From positions 4,114,501 to 4,178,500 of the forward strand of contig NZ_BNBE01000001.1 in the NCBI RefSeq assembly GCF_014654895.1: a stretch of DNA of 64,000 bases, written 5' to 3'. Origin of the DNA: Streptomyces filamentosus. Lineage in GTDB: Bacteria > Actinomycetota > Actinomycetes > Streptomycetales > Streptomycetaceae. This document shows positions 23,798 through 31,429 of the stretch, piece by piece. A program made the translations under genes and the position numbers. How positions within the stretch are numbered: position 1 is the first letter of the stretch; every line of letters starts with the position of its first letter. The notes under the pieces are model-generated. The model did no database searches. It was not told where the DNA came from and saw nothing but the letters and a program-made list of their open reading frames with translations.

Positions 23798-25252
23798 TCA
23801 CCCCTGCGGCAGCCGCTTCTTCAGCACCTTCCCCAGGTCGTTGCGGGGGAGCGCGTCGAGCAGCCGCACCGCCCGGGGCCGCTTGTGCGGGGCGAGCAGC
23901 CGGGCCACGTGGTCCGCCAGCTCCGCGTCCGCCGGCGGGTCCGCCGGATCGGCCGGGACGATCCACGCCACGATCCGCTCGCCCAGGTCCGGATCGGGCT
24001 CCCCGGTCACCGCGGCCTCCCGCACCCCCGGGTGGTCGAGCAGCGCGTTCTCGATCTCGCCCGCCCCGATCTTGTAACCGCCGCTCTTGATCAGGTCGGT
24101 GGCCTTCCGGCCCACCAGCCGGATCGTGCCGTCCGCCTCCCGGACCGCCATGTCGCCGGTGCGGAACCAGCCGCCGGCCGGATCCCCGTCGAAGGCCTCC
24201 GCCGTCGCCTCCGGCCGGTTCAGGTACCCGGAGAAGAGGTTCGGGCCGCGCACCTGCACCTCGCCGACCGCCTCCCCGTCCGACCCGGCGAGCACCGAGC
24301 CGTCCTCCTCCACGAGCCGCACCTCCACGCCCGGCAGCGGCGTCCCCACCGTCCCGGGCCGCGGCGGCCCGCCCGGCCGCACGCTCGTGTTCATCAGCGT
24401 CTCGCTCATGCCGTACCGCTCCACCACCGTCCGCCCCGTCGCCGCCGCGATCCGCTCGTGGTCGTGGACCGGCAGCGCCGCCGAACCCGACACCAGCAGC
24501 CGCGCCCCCGACAGCGCCTCCACCAGCGCCGGGTCGCCGGGGAGGGCGTCGGCGAGCCGGTGGTACATGGTCGGCACGCCGAACAGCATCGTGCCGCCGT
24601 CCCCCAGCTCCCGGACGACGCCCTCCACGGAGAAGGCGCCCAGGTGCCGGACCTCGCCGCCGCGCCGCAGCGGACCCAGCACCCCCAGGACCAGGCCGTG
24701 CACGTGGAACAGCGGGAGCCCGTGCACCAGGACGTCGTCCGCCGTCCAGGACCACACCTCGGCGAGCGCGTCGAGGGAGGCGGCGACCGCCCGCCGGGAG
24801 AGCAGCACGCCCTTCGGCGGGCCGGTGGTGCCGGAGGTGTAGACGACCAGGGCGGTCGTCTCGGGGTCGGGGTCCGGGAGCACCGGGCTCCCGGCCGGCC
24901 CCGCCGGCTCCACGTCGATCCGGGGGAGGCCGCCGAGCGCGGCCGGCAGCTCGTCCCCGGGCCCCGCGAGCACCGCGTCCGGCGCGCTGTCCCCGAGGAC
25001 GTGCGCCAGCTCCCGCTCGCCGGAGCGGGGGTTGAGCGGGACGGCGGGGACGCCGGCGAGCAGCGCCGCCACCACCGCGACCGCCGTCCGGGCGGTCGGC
25101 ACGGCCCACACGGCGACCCGCCGGGACCCGGCGAGCCGGGCGGCGAGCGCGCCGGCGGCCCGGGCGAGCTCCCCGTAAGAGAGGACGTCCGGGCCGCAGC
25201 GCAGCGCGGGCCGGTCGGAAGGACTGCTCAGGGCCGGGAAGAGCGCACTCAC
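23798..25252 (-). CDS. acyl-CoA synthetase (AMP-forming ligase)
   Basis: The protein has 484 residues. The GTG at 25252 is preferred over an ATG 15 codons upstream because GAGGAG lies 8 nt before it. It is an ANL-superfamily enzyme: P-loop YTSGTTGPPKG (about 138-148), ERYGMSETLMNT (A5), GWFRTGDM (A7), and the C-terminal RNDLGKVLKK with the catalytic Lys of the thioester-forming domain. It should convert a carboxylic acid, ATP and CoA to acyl-CoA. Chain length or substrate (fatty acid or malonate-like) cannot be read. It follows the NarK-like gene by 57 nt on the same strand. Confidence 0.88.
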   Translation of the reverse strand: MSALFPALSSPSDRPALRCGPDVLSYGELARAAGALAARLAGSRRVAVWAVPTARTAVAVVAALLAGVPAVPLNPRSGERELAHVLGDSAPDAVLAGPGDELPAALGGLPRIDVEPAGPAGSPVLPDPDPETTALVVYTSGTTGPPKGVLLSRRAVAASLDALAEVWSWTADDVLVHGLPLFHVHGLVLGVLGPLRRGGEVRHLGAFSVEGVVRELGDGGTMLFGVPTMYHRLADALPGDPALVEALSGARLLVSGSAALPVHDHERIAAATGRTVVERYGMSETLMNTSVRPGGPPRPGTVGTPLPGVEVRLVEEDGSVLAGSDGEAVGEVQVRGPNLFSGYLNRPEATAEAFDGDPAGGWFRTGDMAVREADGTIRLVGRKATDLIKSGGYKIGAGEIENALLDHPGVREAAVTGEPDPDLGERIVAWIVPADPADPPADAELADHVARLLAPHKRPRAVRLLDALPRNDLGKVLKKRLPQG

Positions 25253-25309
25253 CGGTCGTACTCCTCGGGTCGCGTCGGAACCGCTGCCGAGGGGCATTCT
25301 GCCGGGCCG

Positions 25310-26614
25310 TCAGGACGTCCCGGCCGTGACCTTCGTCGCCTCCGGCGCCGCCCCGTCGCCGTCCGGCCGGATCCCGCGCATCCGCCCGTACGCGTACACG
25401 CAGCCCGCGAGCGCCAGGTCGGACAGGAGCATGAAGCCGATCGAGTACGAGTCCTTGGCGCTGTAGATCCCGCCCATGACCAGCGGCGGGACGAAGCCGC
25501 CGAGGCCGCCCGTCGCGCCGACGATGCCGGTCACGGAGCCCACCTGGGCCTGCGGGGTGACCTGCGAGACCAGTGCGAAGACCGAGCCGCTCGCGGTGCC
25601 GAGGCCCGCCGCCATGATCAGCAGGGCGATCGTGCCGACCGGGTTCAGCTCCGGGTCGAAGGCCTGGACGACGGCGAGGAGGGCGACGACGCCGAGCGCC
25701 CACGCCGTCACGATCGCCGGATGGACCCGGTCCGACAGCCAGCCGCCGAGCGGCCGGAAGACGACCGTCACCAGGGCGAACCCGGCCGCCTTGGTGCCCG
25801 CGTCGGTCGGGTCCAGCTCGTACCAGTTCTTCAGGTACGTCGGCAGGTAGACGCCGAAGGCCACGATGCCGCCGAAGCCGATCGCGTACAGCGCCGACAG
25901 CTCCCACGTCACCCGCAGCCGCCCCGCCGAGCCCAGCCGGGTCGCCAGCGAGGCGGTCGGCACCGGGCGGTCGGGGCGGTCGGTGATGAGGACGGCGGCG
26001 AGCACCGCGTACACGGCCAGCGCGACGGCCACCACGAGGAACGGCAGGTTCTCGCCGTGCTTGGCGATCCGCGGCGTGAAGTAGCCGGAGAGCGCCACGC
26101 CGCCCATGCCCATGCCGAACACGCCGAGCGCCAGGCCCCGCTTCTCCGGCGGGAACCACGAGTTGACCAGCGGGATGCCGATGGCGAAGGTCGTGCCGCC
26201 GAGGCCGAGGAGGAAGCCGACCACGAGCATCAGGCCGTAGGAGTCCTTCACCACGATCAGCAGCAGCACCGGGACGATCGTCAGCGCGGAGACCAGCGGG
26301 AACATCAGCTTCGCGCCGTACTTGTCGGTCAGCGCGCCCGCAGGGATGCGGCCCAGCGAGCCGACGATCACCGGCACGGCGACGAGGAAGGACTGCTGGA
26401 AGGAGCTCAGCCCCAGCCGGTCGCCGTACCAGCTGCCGAGGGGGGCGATCAGGTCCCACGCCCAGAAGGTCAGCGTGAAGCCGATGGTGGCCATCACCAG
26501 GTTGCGGTAGGCCGCCGCGGTCGGGGTCTTGGCGTCGGGGTTCACCCCTCCAGTCAAGATCCGGAGGAGGACCCCGGCGCGCGGGACTGCTCCGTCCGGG
26601 GGCACGGTCGTCAC
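25310..26614 (-). CDS. MFS transporter, nitrate/nitrite (NarK) type
   Basis: The protein has 434 residues with 12 predicted helices. NarK-group features include NLVMATIGFTLTFWAWDLIAP in helix 1, a nitrate-signature-like GLGGTTFAIGIPLVNSWFPP (about 133-152), and a second Gly-rich GIVGATGGLGGFVPP (about 370-384). Two Arg in family-typical positions (RIPAG, FRPLGGWLS) could bind the anion. It would import nitrate or export nitrite. No nitrate or nitrite reductase lies in the window, so the physiological role is uncertain. The start is taken as GTG 26614; an in-frame GTG downstream (at GVNPDAK) is possible. Confidence 0.75.
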   Translation of the reverse strand: MTTVPPDGAVPRAGVLLRILTGGVNPDAKTPTAAAYRNLVMATIGFTLTFWAWDLIAPLGSWYGDRLGLSSFQQSFLVAVPVIVGSLGRIPAGALTDKYGAKLMFPLVSALTIVPVLLLIVVKDSYGLMLVVGFLLGLGGTTFAIGIPLVNSWFPPEKRGLALGVFGMGMGGVALSGYFTPRIAKHGENLPFLVVAVALAVYAVLAAVLITDRPDRPVPTASLATRLGSAGRLRVTWELSALYAIGFGGIVAFGVYLPTYLKNWYELDPTDAGTKAAGFALVTVVFRPLGGWLSDRVHPAIVTAWALGVVALLAVVQAFDPELNPVGTIALLIMAAGLGTASGSVFALVSQVTPQAQVGSVTGIVGATGGLGGFVPPLVMGGIYSAKDSYSIGFMLLSDLALAGCVYAYGRMRGIRPDGDGAAPEATKVTAGTS

Positions 26615-26640
26615 GGGGGCACGGACGCCGTGGGGGTACG

Positions 26641-26729
26641 CGTACGGCGCGGGGGCACGCGTACGGCGCGGGGGCTGCGCGTACGGCGCGGGGGCGCGCG
26701 TGCGGCGCGGGGGCTGCGCGTGCGGCGCC
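26641..26729. repeat. tandem CGTACGGCGCGGGGG array
   Basis: Copies begin at 26641, 26660, 26680, 26699 and 26719 (the last partial), with periods of 19, 20, 19 and 20 nt; in later copies GTAC becomes GTGC. The array is non-coding and fills most of the 135-nt gap between the GAF kinase stop and the NarK-like start, where the transporter promoter should lie. Confidence 0.8.
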
Positions 26730-26749
26730 CGGTCCGTCGTGCGTACGGG

Positions 26750-28213
26750 CTACGGCCAGGTCACCGTCGCCGGCGGGGTGCCGTCGTCCTCGACGCGCAG
26801 CCACGCGCCCCCGTCGCCGACGCCGACGTCCACGGTGATCCGCCCGATCCCGGGCCGCCGGTGGGCCGCCGCCAGCGCCCCGCGCAGCGCGGCCAGCAGC
26901 TTCCGCGCGGCCGGCTCGTCGACGAGGGTGTCCACCGCCCCGGCGAACCGCACCGAGGGCTGGAAGCCGAGCAGCACCCCCGCCCCGCCGGTCTCCCGCA
27001 GCACCCGGCCCCGGAAGGTCGTCGGCGCGTCGGCCGGCGGCTGCTGGAGGGCGAAGATCGCCGTCCGCACCTCCTGGATCGTGGAGTCCAGCTCGTCCAC
27101 CGCCCGCCCCAGCAGCTCGTCCTCCGCGGCGGAGCAGCCGCCCCTGCGGCGGGTCGACTCCAGCATCATCTCGGTGGCGAACAGCCGCTGGACGACGAGG
27201 TCGTGCAGATCGCGGGCGATCCGGTCGCGGTCCTCGAAGACGGCCAGCCGCTCCCGGTCGTGCCGGGCGTCCGCGAGGACCAGCGCGAGCGCCGCCTGCG
27301 AGGCGAACTGCGAGGCGAGCAGCCGGTCCACCGCCGAGTACGGCTCGTCGCCCTGGCGGCGGGGGAGGGCCAGCGTGCCGATCAGCCGCCCGCCGCTGCG
27401 CAGCGGCAGCATCATCGACGGGCCGAAGCGGGAGCGGACGGGCGTGGTCATCCGGGGATCGGTGGCCGAGTCCTCGATGAAGACCGGTTCCCCGCCGAGG
27501 AGCTGGACGAGGACGGCGGAGCCGGGCCGGATGGTGGTGCCGACCAGCTCGCCGGGGTCCTCCGTGGTGGACGCGGTGACGATCTCCATCCCGCCCTCGG
27601 GGGTGGGCTGGAGGATCACCCCGGCCGCCGCCCCGGCGAGGATCCGGGCCTGTTCGGCGACGGTCATCAGGGCGTCCTCGGCGGACTCGCCGGTGAGCAG
27701 GGCCGTGGTGACGGCCGCCGCGCCCTCGATCCACCGCTCGCGCTGGCGGGCGGTCTCGTAGAGCCGGGCGTTGCCGATGGCGATGCCCGCCTGGGCGGCG
27801 AGGACCCGCAGCAGCGCCAGGTCCTCCCCGGAGAAGCCGCCCGCCTTGCCGGAGAGGTGCAGATGGCCGAAGACCTGCGTGTGCACCCGGATCGGGACGC
27901 CGAGCTCCCCGTGCGGGCCGTCCGGGAGCCGCCGGACGAGGGCCCGCTCCTCCTCGGTCATCCCGGTGGTGAAGAGGCCGGTGAGCCGGGGGCGTTCGGG
28001 GTCCAGGACCCCCAGCGCCCCGCGGCGCGCCCCGACGAGCCCGGTCGCCGAGTCCACGATGTGCTGGAGCGTGGCCCGGAGTTCGAGGTCCGTGCCGACG
28101 CCGAGGACGGCTTCGAGCAGCATCGGCAGCCGGGCCCGCTCGCCTTCCGGCTCCCGCTCCCCTTCCCGCTCCGCTTCCTCGTCCTCAGCCATGAGCACCA
28201 TGGTCTCATCCAC
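26750..28213 (-). CDS. GAF-domain sensor histidine kinase (DevS/DosS type) with truncated ATP-binding domain
   Basis: The protein has 487 residues. An acidic N-terminus is followed by two GAF domains (about 45-185 and 205-345). A HisKA_3 dimerisation domain contains DRDRIARDLHDLVVQRLF, with the phospho-accepting His intact. The C-terminal ATPase part is abnormal. The N-box Asn is not found (LLAALRGALAAAHRR). The D-box survives as VEDDGTPP, but the chain ends nine residues later at ATVTWP, so G1, the lid and G2 are missing. A normal DevS-type kinase has about 40 more residues between D-box and end. Autophosphorylation is therefore doubtful. No response regulator is adjacent. It starts 27 nt after the MreB-like gene, and the GTG start lacks a clear ribosome site. 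Confidence 0.85.
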   Translation of the reverse strand: MDETMVLMAEDEEAEREGEREPEGERARLPMLLEAVLGVGTDLELRATLQHIVDSATGLVGARRGALGVLDPERPRLTGLFTTGMTEEERALVRRLPDGPHGELGVPIRVHTQVFGHLHLSGKAGGFSGEDLALLRVLAAQAGIAIGNARLYETARQRERWIEGAAAVTTALLTGESAEDALMTVAEQARILAGAAAGVILQPTPEGGMEIVTASTTEDPGELVGTTIRPGSAVLVQLLGGEPVFIEDSATDPRMTTPVRSRFGPSMMLPLRSGGRLIGTLALPRRQGDEPYSAVDRLLASQFASQAALALVLADARHDRERLAVFEDRDRIARDLHDLVVQRLFATEMMLESTRRRGGCSAAEDELLGRAVDELDSTIQEVRTAIFALQQPPADAPTTFRGRVLRETGGAGVLLGFQPSVRFAGAVDTLVDEPAARKLLAALRGALAAAHRRPGIGRITVDVGVGDGGAWLRVEDDGTPPATVTWP

Positions 28214-28240
28214 GTACGAATCGGGTGATGTCGGGATTGG

Positions 28241-29371
28241 TCACTCCGTCAGGTCGTCGGCGAACGCGCGGTCCCGGTCGTTCTCCCGGCCGTCCTCCCT
28301 GGCGCGGTCGGTGAAGTCGTCCGCGAGCCCGCGGTGGTCGCCCAGCGGGTCGAGGACCATCGGCTGGACCTTGCCCTCCAGCATCGCGCCCAGGCCCAGC
28401 ACGGCGCAGACGTCGGGCCGTTCGGCGATGTGCACCGGCATGCCGGTGGCGTCCCGCAGCATCTGGTCCAGGCCCGGGAGCAGCGCGCTGCCGCCGACCA
28501 TCATGATCCCGCGGTCGGCGAGGTCGGCCACGAGGTCCGGCGGGCAGTCCCGGAGCACCTTCCCGATGCCGTCGAGCACCGCCGTCAGCGGGGTGTGGAT
28601 CGCCTCCCGCACGGCCGCCGTGTCGACGGTGACCGAGCGGGCCAGGCCGGTGGCCACGTCCCGGCCGTGGATCTCGGTGGAGACCGGCCCGCCCGGGGTG
28701 AGGCCGTTGCCGCTCAGCGCGAGCTGGAGCGGGCGCACCGACTGGCTGGGCAGCATCAGCTCGTGGTGGTGGCGCAGGTGCTGGATGATCGCGTGGTCGA
28801 TGGCGTCGCCGCCGACCGGGATCCGCTCCGCCGTCACGATCGCGCCGAGCGAGAGCACCGCGACCTGGGTCGTCGCCGCCCCGCACACCATGATCATGGT
28901 CGCGGTCGGCTGCTCCACCGGCAGCCCGCAGCCCACGGCCGCCGCGATCAGCGTGTCGACCAGCTCGACCCGGCGCGCCCCGAGGCCCACCAGGGTCTCC
29001 ACGGCGGCGCGCTGGGCGAGCGGGTCGCTGTCGTGCGGGGTGCAGGCGGCGGCGCGCAGCCGGGGCTTGCGGCGCAGCTGGCGGCGCAGCTTCTCGCCGA
29101 GGAGGTGGCGGAGCATCCGCTGGGCCATCTCGATGTCGACGACGGTGCCGCCGGAGACCGGGCGCACGACCCGGATGTAGTCGGGGGTCCGGCCGGTCAT
29201 CTTCTCGGCGAAGGCGCCGACCGCGATCAGCGCTCCGGTGCGGGTGTTGACGGCGGCGACGCTCGGCTCGTCGACGACGAGCCCGGCCCCCTTGACGAAG
29301 ACCCGGGTGCGGGCGGCACCCAGGTCGACGGCGACGTGGCAACGGCGCAGTTGCTCAAGGCTGACGGTCAC
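28241..29371 (-). CDS. MreB/Mbl-like actin-family protein
   Basis: The protein has 376 residues. The GTG at 29371 has GGAGGA 6 nt upstream. It has actin-fold motifs: phosphate-1 CHVAVDLGAARTRVFVKG (about 10-27), VVDIEMAQRMLRHLL, phosphate-2 VCGAATTQVAVLSLG, and adenosine MMVGGSALLPGLDQML. MreB proteins form membrane-associated filaments guiding cell-wall synthesis; in Streptomyces they act in spore-wall formation. The phosphate-1 loop differs from canonical MreB (LGAARTRV rather than LGTANTLV). A charged 40-residue tail is added, so it is probably the divergent third paralog rather than MreB itself. No mreC, mreD or pbp genes are adjacent. Confidence 0.85.
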   Translation of the reverse strand: MTVSLEQLRRCHVAVDLGAARTRVFVKGAGLVVDEPSVAAVNTRTGALIAVGAFAEKMTGRTPDYIRVVRPVSGGTVVDIEMAQRMLRHLLGEKLRRQLRRKPRLRAAACTPHDSDPLAQRAAVETLVGLGARRVELVDTLIAAAVGCGLPVEQPTATMIMVCGAATTQVAVLSLGAIVTAERIPVGGDAIDHAIIQHLRHHHELMLPSQSVRPLQLALSGNGLTPGGPVSTEIHGRDVATGLARSVTVDTAAVREAIHTPLTAVLDGIGKVLRDCPPDLVADLADRGIMMVGGSALLPGLDQMLRDATGMPVHIAERPDVCAVLGLGAMLEGKVQPMVLDPLGDHRGLADDFTDRAREDGRENDRDRAFADDLTE

Positions 29372-29804
29372 GGCGGATCCTCCGGGGTGCGGTGCTGACA
29401 CGGGCGAGGTGTCGCGGTTCGGGTTCCCTGTTCGCATCGTGCGACCGCCGGGCCCGCCGCGCGCGCTGAGCTGAGCCGCCCGGGGTGGGGCGAGGGGGCC
29501 GGGGAGGGGTGGAGGAAGGGGCGAGGGGGTGGTGGAGGAAGGGGCGAGGGAAGGGGCGAGGAGGGGGGGGAGGAAGGGCCGGGGGAGGGCGGCGGAGGCG
29601 GGTCGGGGGAAGCGGCGGAGGGAGGGGCGGAGGAGGGTCGGGGGAGCGTGGCGGAGTCGGGGCCGGGACAGGGTCGGGGTGGGTACGGGGTCGGGCCGAA
29701 CCGGGAGAATCATGACGGCACGGCGCTCACCTGCGGTTTCCTCACAAGATCCTCACGTCCTCGCCTCCCCGGGGCCGCCCCGGCCGTCCTAGCCTGCGAG
29801 CCCC
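29372..29804. other. 433-nt intergenic region with polypurine G-tract
   Basis: This gap lies between the divergent mreB-like and SCO2400-type genes, and no gene was recognised. From about 29481 to 29714 the + strand is almost pure purine, with dozens of runs of three to eight G. The right end holds a candidate -10, TAGCCT (29790-29795), 9 nt before the ATG at 29805. Confidence 0.7.
29481..29714 (+). repeat. G-rich polypurine low-complexity tract
   Basis: About 230 nt are built from variants of GGGGAGGGG, GGAGGAAGGGGCGAGG and GGGTCGGGG, with very few pyrimidines on the + strand. The G-runs are spaced for several intramolecular G-quadruplexes. It is non-coding in context. Confidence 0.75.
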
Positions 29805-30875
29805 ATGGACTACTGCCACGCGTGCCGGAGGCATCTCAACGGGGCCCTCGCCTGTGCCGGGTGCGGAACTCCCGTCGAGCGGCTGCGGTACGACGCCCCC
29901 CACCCCCCGTCCCGTCCGGCGCCCCACGAGGCCGCCGCGACACCGGAGCCGTACGCGGAGCCCCACCCGGCCCCGTACGCCGAAGGACCCCTCGGCTCCC
30001 CCGAGCCTCTCCACTCCCCGGAACCTCTCCACTCCCCGGGCCCCCTCCGCCCTCCCGGCCCCCTCGGTGCCCAGGACCCCTTCTCCTCCCCGGACCCCCT
30101 CGCCCCGCTCGCTCCCGAGCACGTCCACGAGCTGGACCCGGTCGTGCCGCCGAGGTCCGCCGGGCGGGTGCGCCGCCGGAGGCGGTCGCGCGGCCGGCCG
30201 GTCGTGCTGGGGACGCTGGGCCTCGTGCTCGCGGCCGGTTCGCTGGGCCTGGCGCAGGCGGCCTTCGAGGACCCGGAGGAGAAGGGCGGCTCCGCGACGG
30301 CGGTGGAGGAGCTGGAGGTCACCGAGACCCCCCTGCCGCCCGCCCTGCCGAGCCGCAGCCCGGACGGGGAGGAGTCCCGGGAGGAGCGGGCGGGCGACGG
30401 CGACCGCCTCGCCGGGACCCCGTCGGGCCCGGCCGCGCCCACCGGCCGCCCCCGCCCCGCCGGCACGGGCTCGGGGGCCGGCTCCGGCACGGGCGCGCCC
30501 CGCGGGGAAGCTTCCGGGACGGGCGGGGGCACTGGGACGCGTACGGGCGCAGGCGCGGGCGCAGGTACGGGTACGGGCGCAGGTACGGGCACGGGTACGG
30601 GGACCGGCGCGGGGCGGGGCGGCGGCGCGTCCGCGACGGCCGCGTCCCCGTCCGGCACTCCCGCGCCCTCCTCCACGACGCCGGTCGCACCGACGCCCAC
30701 CGCCGCCCCGCAGGGCGAGCGGCCCGGCGGGGCGCCGAGCGCGTCGGCCCCGCCCACCGCCCCGGCCCCGTCCGGCTCGGGCGGCGCCCGGCCCACCGCG
30801 ACGGCCCCGGCGCCGACGACACCCGCGCCGGAGCCCTCGGAGACCTGCACCCGCTTCCTGTGGTGGTGCGTGTAG
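29805..30875 (+). CDS. SCO2400-type zinc-ribbon membrane protein
   Basis: The protein has 356 residues. It starts with a zinc-ribbon-like CHACRRHLNGALACAGC (residues 4-20, two CxxC). Next is a Pro/Glu-rich disordered stretch with PEPLHSPEPLHSP repeats, a basic RRRRRSRGR stop-transfer, and one transmembrane helix (about 132-154, VVLGTLGLVLAAGSLGLAQA). An external tail contains a long Gly-Thr tract and ends CTRFLWWC. The layout, with cytoplasmic zinc ribbon, single TM, disordered exterior and terminal Cys pair, matches the SCO2400 family of Streptomyces, whose function is unknown. A -10-like TAGCCT lies 9 nt before the ATG. Neighbouring ohr and fab genes are also near SCO2400 in S. coelicolor. 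Confidence 0.75.
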   Translation: MDYCHACRRHLNGALACAGCGTPVERLRYDAPHPPSRPAPHEAAATPEPYAEPHPAPYAEGPLGSPEPLHSPEPLHSPGPLRPPGPLGAQDPFSSPDPLAPLAPEHVHELDPVVPPRSAGRVRRRRRSRGRPVVLGTLGLVLAAGSLGLAQAAFEDPEEKGGSATAVEELEVTETPLPPALPSRSPDGEESREERAGDGDRLAGTPSGPAAPTGRPRPAGTGSGAGSGTGAPRGEASGTGGGTGTRTGAGAGAGTGTGAGTGTGTGTGAGRGGGASATAASPSGTPAPSSTTPVAPTPTAAPQGERPGGAPSASAPPTAPAPSGSGGARPTATAPAPTTPAPEPSETCTRFLWWCV

Positions 30876-30900
30876 GGGCTCGTCCCGCCCCTCGGGGACG

Positions 30901-31344
30901 TCAGGCCGCGTCCTCGCCCAGCATCCGGCGCAGCAGGTCCCGGAGCAGGGTGCGCTCCACGCCGGTCAGCTCGCCGAGGGGCTCGCGCGCGAAGCGGAGC
31001 GAGTCCCGCAGGCGGCGGGCGGTGTCCCGGCCCTCGTCGGTGGGGGCGGCCAGTTTGACCCGGCGGTCGGCCGGGTCGGGGCGCCGCTCGACCAGGCCCC
31101 GGGACTCCAGGCGGTCGATGATCCCCGTGACGTTGGACGGCTCGCACTTGAGCTTCTCGGCGATCTTCCGCATCGGCGTGGGCTCCAGGGCGAGCAGCCC
31201 GAGGACGCGGGCCTGCGCGCCGGTCAGCGAGTGCGAGGCGGCGGCCTCCTCGTACTCCTGGTGGTAGCGCGCCACGACCGTGCCGATCAGCTCGACGACT
31301 TCGAGGGTCACGGGGTCGCTGTGTGAGGTGGGCATGGGCGCCAT
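30901..31344 (-). CDS. MarR-family transcriptional regulator
   Basis: The protein has 147 residues. The winged helix is TPMRKIAEKLKCEPSNVTGIIDRLESRGLVERR (about 55-87), followed by the wing PDPADRRV. The ATG at 31344 has GGAG 4 nt upstream; Met4 is an alternative. One Cys (in KLKCEPSN) sits in the DNA-recognition region rather than at the OhrR sensing position, so redox sensing is not implied. It is divergent from an NADPH-dependent oxidoreductase and the second ohr gene, with inverted repeats in the shared promoter region. It most likely represses that pair in response to a small ligand. Confidence 0.88.
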   Translation of the reverse strand: MAPMPTSHSDPVTLEVVELIGTVVARYHQEYEEAAASHSLTGAQARVLGLLALEPTPMRKIAEKLKCEPSNVTGIIDRLESRGLVERRPDPADRRVKLAAPTDEGRDTARRLRDSLRFAREPLGELTGVERTLLRDLLRRMLGEDAA

Positions 31345-31357
31345 CGTACTCCGATGC

Positions 31358-31405
31358 TTGACAACATGAAATATTCAGGCGCATGGTTGTTTCATCAAGT
31401 GAAGC
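31358..31405. promoter_or_regulatory. promoter/operator region between marR and oxidoreductase gene
   Basis: A consensus -35 TTGACA is at 31358-31363, with a weak CATGGT -10 at 31382-31387. The region overlaps TGAA-N3-TTCA (31367-31377) and TTCA-N5-TGAA a few bases further on, in one of the few A/T-rich pockets of the window. The MarR protein next door is the natural candidate to bind these half-sites. Confidence 0.5.
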
Positions 31406-31429
31406 TTTTCCCCTCCGGAGGTCCCGCCG

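Noticed and set aside
26641..26729. GTACGGCGC array considered as a CRISPR or coding repeat
   Set aside because: Period is too short, and the only frame through it belongs to an antisense frame of the histidine kinase.
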